DNA of 64,000 bases. Origin: Maratus speciosus. Lineage: Eukaryota; Arthropoda; Arachnida; Araneae; Salticidae. This document shows positions 55,398-64,000 of the stretch, one piece after another. Position 1 is the first letter of the stretch. Each line of letters opens with the position of its first letter. Below the pieces are notes generated by a model, which saw only the letters and a list, made by a program, of their open reading frames with translations, ran no database searches and was not told the DNA's origin. The translations under genes and the position numbers were made by a program. The stretch is from positions 597,483,038 through 597,547,037 of the forward strand of contig OZ010786.1 of assembly GCA_963932465.1 (NCBI GenBank). The letters run 5' to 3'.

Positions 55398-55735
55398 TGA
55401 GGAAACTTCCACCAGTTTATTTATATAGGAATTTTCTCCTTATTTAAGCGCCTTATTAATGCAAAATTTCAGTCATAAATAATGGCAGAAACAGATTTTC
55501 ATTTTTACTGGTAGAAGTTTACTTTGGCGGAAGTCAAGCCCTGTGTTTTCGCCATCTTGTGACAGCCAGTGTAACACACAGACTGTTTTATCATGCAAAC
55601 TGACACTAGTAAAAGCAAATAGAAAGATTTTACCATATTTGTGAGAAAATTTTGCATGAATAAGACGCTTAAAAAAGACGAAATTTTCTATTCAATTTTA
55701 CTGGTGGGAAGATTTCCACCCGGTGGTAATCAGAA
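55398..55735. mobile_element. Foldback element with CCACC/GGTGG ends
   Basis: GAGGAAACTTCCACCAGTTT ... GCGCCTTATTAATGCAAAAT on the left is mirrored by TTTTGCATGAATAAGACGCT ... TGGTGGGAAGATTTCCACC on the right. A CCATCTTGTGACA string occurs inside and just outside it. Confidence 0.55.
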
Positions 55736-56177
55736 ACTGTAGATCCTATTTTAAAAATGCAGCCACCATCTTGTGACAACCTCCTCAGTTACTTCACTCG
55801 CAAATGGTAGACAGTACACTATATGTCTCCTCCTCTTTACTCCTAACTCCATTCTCCGTACATCATAAAGAGAGAATTTTTTTTTTCTAAACTAAAGTCA
55901 TAGCTTCGTTGCCAAGATATTTTTTATAATTTTGCCGCTGTTAAACGTTGCTGCTTTAACTTTCTTTCTTTTCATTTTTTCTGGTTCAGATTCATAACCA
56001 TTTTTGCCGTAGTCGAGCAGCTGCGCTATTTTTCAACAATGGGAAAATTAATTCCGGTGCAGCTGAACTTGTCCAACATAAAACCATGTTTGGCGGTATA
56101 TAACCTGCGTCCGGCTAACTGAAATATACTTTAAAATTAATTTTTTTTAATTTATAACTATCTTTTACAAATATTAC
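55736..56177. other. Sequence without recognised gene
   Basis: Nothing supported; moderate GC with short frames only. Confidence 0.4.
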
Positions 56178-56766
56178 AAGTTGGAAATTGCTCGTCAAAC
56201 GTGACGAATGAGGTGCGTTCGTACTATAACTAGTTTTATAAAATTTTTTTGCACCGCATATTGTACTAAATGTATATTTTAGTTCACTTCATAAGTGCAT
56301 ATCAATTTCATTCTGATCGAAAGGCTGTAATATCATTAAAATGCATTTGAGATAATTTTTTCCCATTGGCCATGTAACGGAAAACTTTTGACTGTCCCTG
56401 TCATTAAACTATACATCCGATTTTCATAAAATTTGAAATGACTCGACAAATTTTTACAACAATTATATATTTAAAATTTCAGATCATTTGGAAGGCTGTA
56501 ACATCGTTAAAATGCACTTGCAATAATTTATTCCCATTGGCCGTAATGTAACAAAAAATTTTGACTGTCCCTGTAATTAAACTATACATCCAATTTTCAT
56601 AAAATCTGAAATGACTCGACAAAATTTTACATCAATTATATATTTAAAATTTCAGACCATTCGGTTGGGTAGTTTTTACTCTGTTATATGCGGACAGACG
56701 GACCGAACGACGACTATAGGTTCTAATTATATACTACAACTATAGGTTATAAATACGAACGCACCT
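56178..56766 (-). mobile_element. Hairpin-ended repeat element, family F3, copy 2
   Basis: Inverse of 41374-42121, including the shared 33 bp outside the subterminal repeat (AAGTTGGAAATTGCTCGTCA...), about two tandem units, the GCGGACAGACGGACCG tract and the end AATACGAACGCACCT. Confidence 0.65.
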
Positions 56767-56879
56767 AAAATCGTTATATTATCATAGGAAACACACCTTA
56801 ATGTAATTGTTATAGCACACCAGAGTGAAAACAAATTATACACAATTTCACCTTTACAAAAATGTACCAATTTAAATAA

Positions 56880-57325
56880 AAGACTGGAATAATAAAAGCA
56901 ATAGTTTGATGCAATATGTGTTTCCTAAAATATTTTTTCATCAGATGGTTATATTATAAAATATAGAGTTAAATATTAAGATTTTTTCGTAACATATCAA
57001 CGTAAACGAGTAAAATAAAATAGGCAATACCCTTTCTATTGTTTTATCTAATGTATTTGTCGAAAAATATATTTCTCATTAACAGTTCTTTAAGTTAAGG
57101 AACAACTTCAAAGAACACATTTAACAAATCTAAGAAAAATCACAGAATTAATTGCGCAGAAAAGAAACCATTATTGCATTCATCAATTCTCAGGCTACAG
57201 TTAGTTCTTAAGTGAGGTAAGCAACATAAACGAGCTTCGAAAAACGTATGGAAGTCAATTCACTGACCTACATAAGTCAATAAAAATAGCTACCTCAAAT
57301 GAATTTAACTTTACTTCTTTTTTCA
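56880..57325 (+). repeat. Macro-repeat block D, copy D5
   Basis: Complete block in D1 order: AATAGTTTGATGCAATATG, GAGTAAAATAAAATAGGC, AATTGCGCAGAAAAGAAACC, CACTGACCTACATAAGTCA. Confidence 0.65.
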
Positions 57326-58104
57326 AAATATATTTACTATATGGCCAAAGTCAAAGGACGATTTAACCGGATTTTTAAAGGACGATTTAATGCATGATAT
57401 TACATTTTGTTTTGAGAAAATTATATAGTAAGGTTGAATGAAAGGTTTCTCTGAAAGGTTTATAACGCAGGAAAAATAATGAAAAAAATCACAGATACAT
57501 TTTTCGTATAATACACAATATTTTCTTATGTTGCACACGTGCAATACAAGTAAAAACTACTGTCATAAATAAGATATTGCAAATTAGTAAATATGTTAAT
57601 TAATATGAATCTAAGTACCTCATTTTATATAATTTTTCTTTTAATTTACCCCTTAAATGCACGAATTATCCTTTTAGAATTGTGTTTTTTACTCTTATAT
57701 TAAGGATTAGGCACCAGACATTTTTAGATAGATTTTTAAGTTTATTTAATAGTATAACTTCGTAAATTTTACAACATCAATATTTCTATATAAATATAGT
57801 GGTTTCCAAAGAGTTAAATAAAAAATGATGCAGATATGCATCACTATACATTTAAGGGTTAAGTCCTTTTGTCAAATATCTAGAAAAATGCTTACCAAAT
57901 TGTTCTTTCAAAAGCGGAAATCTATGTTTGACTTGTAGTGAATAATTAGTGAAAAGTGAAATTGGGAGACCAATAATAAATTGAACAATAAGCTTAATAT
58001 TTGTGATCACGCTATAAGATACACCGCTCTAAAAATAAAAAAATATATAGCAGATGTCTGTATGTTGTATAACGTTTATATTCATTTGTGAAAAAACAGT
58101 ACAT
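57326..58104. other. AT-rich sequence, nothing recognised
   Basis: No gene or element recognised. Confidence 0.4.
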
Positions 58105-59050
58105 ATAAGGCTCAATATCACAAAATACGGAAATGGCAGTCCCCACAATAAAATTTTTATTTAATGTTATATAATGCAATTTTCTTTTTTACATTCTTAT
58201 AAAAAATATTCTTAGAACTATTTTCAAGAGATATTATATTCATAATAACACAAAAATAAAGCAATTAAAAGACTTAAAATTTCAGATTGTCATTTTCCAG
58301 GCATGTCACACTGTGATGTGTGCAAAGTAAAAGGCTTTCTGCTATCATGTACAAATATCTTTCTCTAGTTTTTTTAATTTCTAATTATTAATTATACCTT
58401 ATATAACACACTATATGGAAGGTAACAAGTTCTGTATTTTACAAATAATTTTCCATAGTTAAAATATGTTGTCACTGAAAATGAATGTCATTGTCCTGGC
58501 CTGCTCATTTTAGTTCTTTATGGGGTATAAAGATGGCGCTGCAGAGTAATTCTTCTTGTTCTTGATCCTTATAATCCTTGGTTGTAATCCTTGCTACCAG
58601 CAAGATCTTTTAGACATTTCTTTGAAAATAATGTGTTTAAAGGCTTTGTAAAAATTGAGTAGACTTTTATTATGTCGTTTTCCTGGCTTCTTTAAATTAC
58701 AAATAAACTGAACATTACACTGAATTTGAAGTACTATAGAAGAAACATGTTCCTTTAAACAAGATTGAAATGTTGGATCTAAAAAAAAAAAAAAAAACAA
58801 GAATATGAAAAATGTTTTAGAATGAAATTGTCATTATCCTGGCATATATATGCCAAGAAAATGACACATAATTATAATTACATAAAGATGAACTTAAGCT
58901 CTTCAAACTTTAACAATACTACATATAATTTCCTTTATTGAGCTGTTCAACCAACATTAAAAAAAAAAAAAATCAGAAACTTTGAAATGATTTAAACTTT
59001 TAAAATTTTTGTTTTCAAAATCTCACATTTTGTGATATTCAGCCATAAAG
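58105..59050. mobile_element. Possible TIR element of about 0.95 kb
   Basis: ATAAGGCTCAATATCACAAA near 58106 is mirrored by TTTTGTGATATTCAGCCATA near 59030. Interior strings containing GTCATTxTCCxGG recur in both orientations. No coding. Tentative. Confidence 0.4.
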
Positions 59051-60207
59051 ATGTAAACATTCTACTAATTATCCGAATTACGGCTGGTCGCATTGCAACC
59101 ATTACATGTAGATGAAACAGCGCTGAAAAAACTGGCGATAAATCACAAATCTATAATAATAAAGAAAGAAGTTTGTGTGTGAGTGAGTGAGTGTGTCGAC
59201 GGTGTTTTGAAGAGACCACTGCACGTAGAGTTACAAAATTTGGGGAAAAGGTACGTCTATATATGAAGTTTTGCACCTCGAAGCCCAATTTTCGATTTTT
59301 TTGATTAGATTTTTTTATTTAATTTTTTATGCGATTTTTAGCACTTTTTAAAGTTTTGGGGCGATTTTTCCATATAAGTGAGAAGAATATGGTTTCTTTC
59401 TTTTAACCCAATATAGTAAATTTTGTTCTCTTTTCAAAAAAGTTTATTCGGAATTCGTGCAGCGATTTTTGAATTTTTAGCAGCATTTTAACAGCATTTC
59501 CATACCTATAAGGAGGTTACCGTAGAGGGACACAGTTCTGTCGCCAAATGCTGTCGAGTTTGTCGCCAACTTGGCGGTATCTCTAATATTTCGCCAAATT
59601 CTCATAAACTTCTACTGTAAAACAATAGGTTTTACTTGCTTACAGGAAATCAACAAATTGAGATATTTTAATGCAACAAAAACTAATATTAACTTAAGAG
59701 ATTATATTAATTCGATTTTTCCACATTAGGGAAAAGAGTACGGTTTCTTTCTTTTAACCCAATAAAGTAAATTTTGTTCTCTTTTCAAAAAAATTTATCC
59801 AGAATTTGTACAGCGATTTTTGAATTTTTAGCAAATTTTTTATACGATTATTGAACAGCATGTAATGCATTTCCATACCTCCATACCTATAAGGGGGTTA
59901 CCGTAGGGGGGATCCAGTTCTGTCGCCAAATAACGCCAAGTTTGTCGCTAACTTGGTGATATATCGCCAAATTAGTCGCCAAAAGTGACGACAACTTAGC
60001 GACTAATTTGGCGACCAAAATTAGTCGCCAAAAGTGATGCCAACTTGGCGATATCTCTAATATTTCGCCAAATTCCCGTAGACTTCCACTGTAAAACAAT
60101 AGGGTTTACTTGCTTACAGAAAATCAACAAATTGAGATATTTTAATGCAAGAAAAACTAATATTAACTTAAGGGATTATATTAATTATATTTAAGGGAGT
60201 CCAAATA

Positions 60208-60209
<2 letters not shown>

Positions 60210-60255
<46 letters not shown>
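60210..60255. repeat. (TA)n tract, tail of the non-LTR element
   Basis: About 23 AT dinucleotides directly at the 3' end of the minus-strand retrotransposon, consistent with a short-tandem-repeat tail rather than poly(A). Confidence 0.85.
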
Positions 60256-60259
<4 letters not shown>

Positions 60260-62345
60260 CGGTTTATGGCGTCAGATACCGCCATCCGAAGAATCCTCAA
60301 GAGTCTTTTCCATTTCTTCCGGTCAAGGGTCCATTCCTCTTCCAGACCTCTATCCCTCATTGCCTTTGAGATATCATTCATCCAGGTCTTTCGTGGTCTT
60401 CCCAGTTTCCTTTTTTTGTTTGTTTCATAGTTGAATGTTATTTTGGGTAGTCTTTCATTATTCATTCTTTTGACATGACCATACCAGATTAATTGCTTTT
60501 TTTTAATATCATCTAGTATGGTTCCCTTTATTTTCATGATTTCCTTGATTCTGTCATTTCTTACTCTTTCTATTCTTGATATCCTGCATGATTCTCTTAG
60601 GGCGTCCATTTCTACTGCCGCTAATTTCTTTCTTTCTGTCTCCATAATTCTCCATCCTTCTGCTCCATATAACAATATGCTCTTTACAATAGAGTTGTAT
60701 ATATTATATTTTCTTTTCCTAGAGATCTCCTTACTCCACCAAATAGAATTTAATATTTTACAGCCTTTTTCCCCTGACAAATTCTGTGTTTAATTTCCTC
60801 TGAGTCTCTTCCTTCTCTATTAATGTCTACACCTAAATATCTATAATGCTTACAACTTTCTATTTTTATGTTATTAGTTAGATTTAGGTCTGTCTCATTT
60901 CCTCCTATACATAGGTATTTGGTCTTGCTGACGTTCATGTGAAGTCCCCATTTCTCATATTCTTCCTTAATTTTCATCGTCATTTCCTCTAAATCCTTTT
61001 TTTTTTTGCAATTACAACTTGGTCATCTGCGAATTGTAGAGTAAAAATTGACGTTCCATTCATATTAAGTCCCATTCCTCTGCATTTCTTTTTCCACATT
61101 TTCAATGCTTCTTCAACATAAATTTTAAAAAGTGTTGGGGAGATACAACATCCCTGCCTGAGTCCTTTATCTGTTATAAAACCTTTTGATAATCTTTGGC
61201 CTATTTTGATCTTTGTTTTTGATTGTCTGTAAAGTTCTTGAATTGCTCTAATAATACTTGGATTTATAGCCATTTCATTTAATACATTCCATAATTTTGC
61301 GATTGGAACATTATCATATGCTTTCGTAAGATCTATAAATAGAAGATTAATTTGATTTCCTACTGCCATTTCCTTTTCAACAATTTGTTTAAGACAAAAT
61401 ATATTATCCATACATGATATCCCTGCTCTAAATCCACTTTGCTCTTCACTTTCCTTCATTCTTATTTCTTCTTCAATGAAATCTTTTAAAATCCGTCCAT
61501 ATAATCTACTAAATGTTGCTGTTACAGTAATGCCTCGGTAATTCTCACATTTTTGTCGGTCTCCTTTCTTATATATTGATGTTAAATATCCAATTCTCCA
61601 TTTTTCTGGTATTACCTCTCCGTTTAGTCATTTTTCGAATAATTGTGTAATTAACCTGAACAATTTATCAGTTCCATTTTTGATCAGCTCTGCTGATATT
61701 CCGCCGGGGCCATTTGCTCTTTGATTTTTTAAATGTTTAATTGCTTTTTTAACGCTGTCAAGCTCCAATATCATAGGTTGTCCCACAAAGTCAATACCAG
61801 AATTATTTTTTTGAAATTCATCTCTAGTTTCCGTAAGCAAAGTCTTATAATATTCTTCCCATTCCTTCACAGATATGCCTTGCCATGAATTATTATTTGC
61901 TTTTGTAATATTCTTTAAAAACTTCCATGCTTCTGTGCATCGTCTTCCTCCTATATATGTCTCAATTTCTCTGCATTTTTTTTCCCATGATGTTCTTTTT
62001 TTCTCTAGTACTAATTTCTTAGTGTCTTCTCTAATAGTTCTATAAAGTTGTCTATCCTCTTCCTTTTTAGAACTCATCCACCTAATATAGGCTTCTTTTT
62101 TCTGTTTTATAGTCTTTTCAATGTCCTCGTCCCACCAAAAATTTTTTGGGAAGTTCTTCCCTTTCTTTTTTGTCCCAATGCTTCATTTGCAGCCTGGTAT
62201 AAAGCTAATTTAATATGTTGATATAATTCAGCTGTATTAGTAAAATTTCTTTCCTCTAATTTTTCATCTAATCTTACTTGAAAGAGTCTTTTTGTACTTT
62301 CTTCCGTCAATAAATTAATTACGAATAAAGTAACATGATCTAATG
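60215..62345 (-). pseudogene. Non-LTR reverse transcriptase, several frameshifts
   Basis: Reading minus from about 62345: ALDHVTLF (a degenerate SDH endonuclease motif), the linker TEESTKRLF..., WMSSKKEEDRQ, then the RT domain with NGPGGISAELIK, EQSGFRAGISCMDNIF, FIDLTKAYDNV, GLRQGCCISPTLF and LQFADDQVV. It continues with NVSKTKYL...YRYLGVDI and a C-terminal region ILLYGAEGW ... QLIWYGHVKRM ... GRPRKTW. The catalytic YADD box reads FADD. Frame changes near 62110, 61620, 60985 and 60770 plus stops split it into five open pieces. The last piece reads into the (TA)n tail with no stop of its own. Confidence 0.85.
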
Positions 62346-62844
62346 CTTAGCAGGATTTCCAAAACATAAATTTTAAGAGAGCCCACAGCTCAAAGGAATT
62401 AGATTTGAAACTTTTATCCAATTATAGTAAATTTTGACTTTCGTGATTTTTGAACTTTTTGTGATTTTTAATGCGATTTTTACGTTTCTTCGCGATCTGC
62501 TGCAACTTCTTTACATTCCATTTTCGACCTTAAGTACATTCTGCCCTCATTTCAATAATGTTTATTCGGATTTCGTATAGCAATTTTCGATTTTTTCGGG
62601 AATTTTGTATGTGATTTTTAGTGTATTTTAGCGATTTGCTACTATTTTTCCACATTAGTGAAAGGAATCAACTTGCAATCTTCGAACACAATATAATTTT
62701 TTTTTCTCTTTTCAAAATTTGAGAAGCGATTTAAAAATTTTTCGCAATATGTTATTGTGATTTTCAGAGCTTTTTCGTAATTCCTGCTGTTTTTTGACGT
62801 ACCCGGGCAACACCGGGCAAGTTCGCTAGTAGATAATAAAACTT

Positions 62845-62960
62845 TGCATGAAATGTCATTAAACAAAATAATAAACAGGACGCGTTTCGGGCTGGAAATT
62901 CTAACAGCCTGTCATCAACCAATGTAAACACGTGTCCGTAAGGGGACAAGGTCACATATG
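62845..62960 (-). mobile_element. Penelope-like element tail
   Basis: On the minus strand: GGTTGATGACAGGCTGTTAG, then CAGCCCGAAACGCGTCCTGT, then a T-rich tail. This is the layout of Penelope 3' ends. No endonuclease domain is visible upstream (62960-63340 is a purine-rich low-complexity run). Confidence 0.55.
62876..62918 (-). ncRNA. Hammerhead-like motif in Penelope tail
   Basis: TTGATGA (one change from CUGAUGA), stem GGCTG/CAGCC, GAAA, palindrome ACGCGT, then C, giving a GUC triplet as in active hammerheads. Not tested. Confidence 0.5.
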
Positions 62961-63340
62961 AACAGAAAAGACAGAGAGGAGAGTTTACATAGAAGGCGAT
63001 AGGTCGGGCAAGATGAAAGGTAAGCACAAATCATGGAAGAGGAGATTCGGAAGAGGAAAATGTTGTCGAAATGATGGAAAAAAATATCAAAAAAGAAAAG
63101 TGTAAAGGAAATAAAAAGAAATAAATAATTTAGAATAAATAAATGTATAAATAAATAAAATAAAAGAAGTAAATTAAAAATAAAGCTAAAAGAGAAAACG
63201 CACGAAAAATATAAGAAATAAAAGATTTTTAAATTTGTATATGATAAAATGAAGCGAGACCAGAAAGAGGGAAGAGAATTACAAAAGTAATTCCCAAGCT
63301 GGAGAGAGAAAGAGAATTTGTGAAAGATCATTTACAAGTT
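62961..63340. repeat. Purine-rich low-complexity tract
   Basis: The plus strand is dominated by A and G (AGAAAAGACAGAGAGGAGAG, AATAAAAAGAAATAAATAAT). The 138-codon minus frame over it is F/S/L-rich and not gene-like. Confidence 0.6.
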
Positions 63341-64000
63341 TATCGGAATTTTTAAATTATTACATGTACCATACGTGGCACATTTCATGAAAAAGTCACA
63401 GTCGTGGAAAAAAAAATAAACACCTCCTACTAACTCTGCAACTAATTATAATAGAAGAAAGTTACTTTTACTAAACGATTGGAAATAAGGTATACTTTTA
63501 AATGATGTATAACAAATTTGCTTAGGGGGCCACCTACAAATAAAGATCAGACCAAACTTTGCTTTTTTCAATGACAACACCCAATTTTAACAATATATTG
63601 TAAATCTTCGGTTCACACTATGCCTAGAAACGAAATTTCAAGTTATTTGGACGATAAGTTTTTGAATTATAAATTTTCAAAATTTAGAGCTTCTAATGTT
63701 AAATTACATTTTTATATTTTTGTTAATATCTCCTGAAATTATAATCGCACTGTGATAATTTTATATGTTGTTATAATACTAAAAAAACCAAACATAAATA
63801 TATTGAACTTGTAATTTTAAAATTTTTCTAATATGAATTATTAATTTTAAAATTAATGTTCGAAAAAAATATAAATTGCAACCTACAATGTTTTTGATAG
63901 GTTTATGTTTATTATGACCTGCTTTGTGCGAATTCTCAATTTCAAATTTTTCTTCTAACTAGTTTTCGAATTATGATTAAAAAAAGTCAAAATGATCGTT
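63341..64000. other. AT-rich sequence; a possible Tc1-like end near 63398
   Basis: CACAGTCGTGGAAAAAAAAA resembles the left end of the 35355 element in spacing, but no partner end is in the window. Nothing else recognised. Confidence 0.3.

Larger units (their letters stand above)
60210..62350 (-). mobile_element. 5'-truncated non-LTR retrotransposon
   Basis: Lies inside the Helitron on the minus strand, ending in a (TA)n tail. Coding begins within the last motif of an apurinic-type endonuclease domain, so most of the endonuclease is gone, as expected from incomplete reverse transcription. Simple-repeat tails occur in RTE-like and some other clades; I do not assign the clade. Confidence 0.8.
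59150..62829 (+). mobile_element. Helitron (non-autonomous) with nested non-LTR retrotransposon
   Basis: Begins A|TCTATAATAATAAAGAAAG and ends CTAG|T at 62826-62829, preceded by the hairpin CCCGGgcaacaCCGGG (about 62802-62817). TC start, 3' hairpin, CTRR end and A/T insertion site are Helitron hallmarks. An internal segment of about 351 bp is duplicated (GGTTTCTTTCTTTTAACCCA at 59391 and 59742). No Rep/helicase frame. Confidence 0.8.

Noticed and set aside
62915..63331. 138-codon minus-strand frame as a gene
   Set aside because: Composition is F/S/L/I-rich from a purine-rich low-complexity tract on the other strand; no domain and no conserved start context.
1..64000. CRISPR arrays, bacterial operons or prophage
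   Set aside because: No short direct repeats with unique spacers, no ribosome-binding-site-spaced genes; content is eukaryotic transposons.

Overview
The window is eukaryotic, very AT-rich, and almost entirely transposable-element and repeat DNA. Elements present are a gypsy-type LTR retrotransposon, three Tc1-like lineages, Penelope-like elements, a tRNA-derived SINE, Helitrons, hAT-like and TTAA-flanked MITEs, non-LTR retrotransposon pieces, and a transposon carrying a domain resembling DUF4817. That mixture suggests an arthropod (insect or arachnid); I cannot name the species. No complete host gene can be supported. One short open stretch with a plausible splice acceptor (52239-52435, minus strand) is the only candidate host exon.

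Layout. 0.7-6.6 kb: two 208-bp TTAA-flanked MITEs in opposite orientation and two long hairpin-ended elements with internal tandem repeats (family F1, one carrying a nested foldback), then an F2 element. 6.6-16.1 kb: a diverged macro-repeat unit (blocks B, C, D, E) interrupted by a young gypsy element (7593-13103) and by a Tc1-like element (13526-14806) that itself carries a hAT-type MITE. 16-26 kb: foldback elements, a third 208-bp MITE, a pogo-like element, a SINE inside a MITE, a short tandem array, a truncated Penelope-like element and the 3' end of a non-LTR retrotransposon. 26.7-35.3 kb: a second macro-repeat unit carrying a SINE, a Helitron, a decayed Tc1-like element and an inverted-repeat element with DUF4817-like coding. 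35355-42922: a 7.6-kb nest bounded by Tc1-like ends and sitting in another D block. It holds two 99%-identical Tc1-like copies, a 371-bp foldback, and a Penelope-like element that contains a 302-bp insert with a perfect 133-bp-arm palindrome. 43.7-44.8 kb: an exact 327-bp tandem array, each full unit carrying a foldable tRNA-like sequence. 45-58 kb: TTAA elements, MITEs, a pogo-like remnant, a minisatellite and two more D blocks. 59150-62829: a Helitron with a nested, 5'-truncated non-LTR retrotransposon, followed by a Penelope tail with a hammerhead-like motif.

The most useful internal evidence is that paralogous macro-repeat blocks act as empty-site controls. The gypsy element, the 13.5-kb Tc1-like element, the 27.8-kb MITE and the 7.6-kb nest each interrupt a block that is continuous, or interrupted elsewhere, in a sister copy. 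The signals most worth following are the palindromic Penelope insert, the recurring GAAA-plus-palindrome (hammerhead-like) motif in several Penelope tails, the tRNA-bearing 327-bp array, and three hairpin-ended repeat families with the same Helentron-like architecture. All identities come from reading the sequence; no database search was run.
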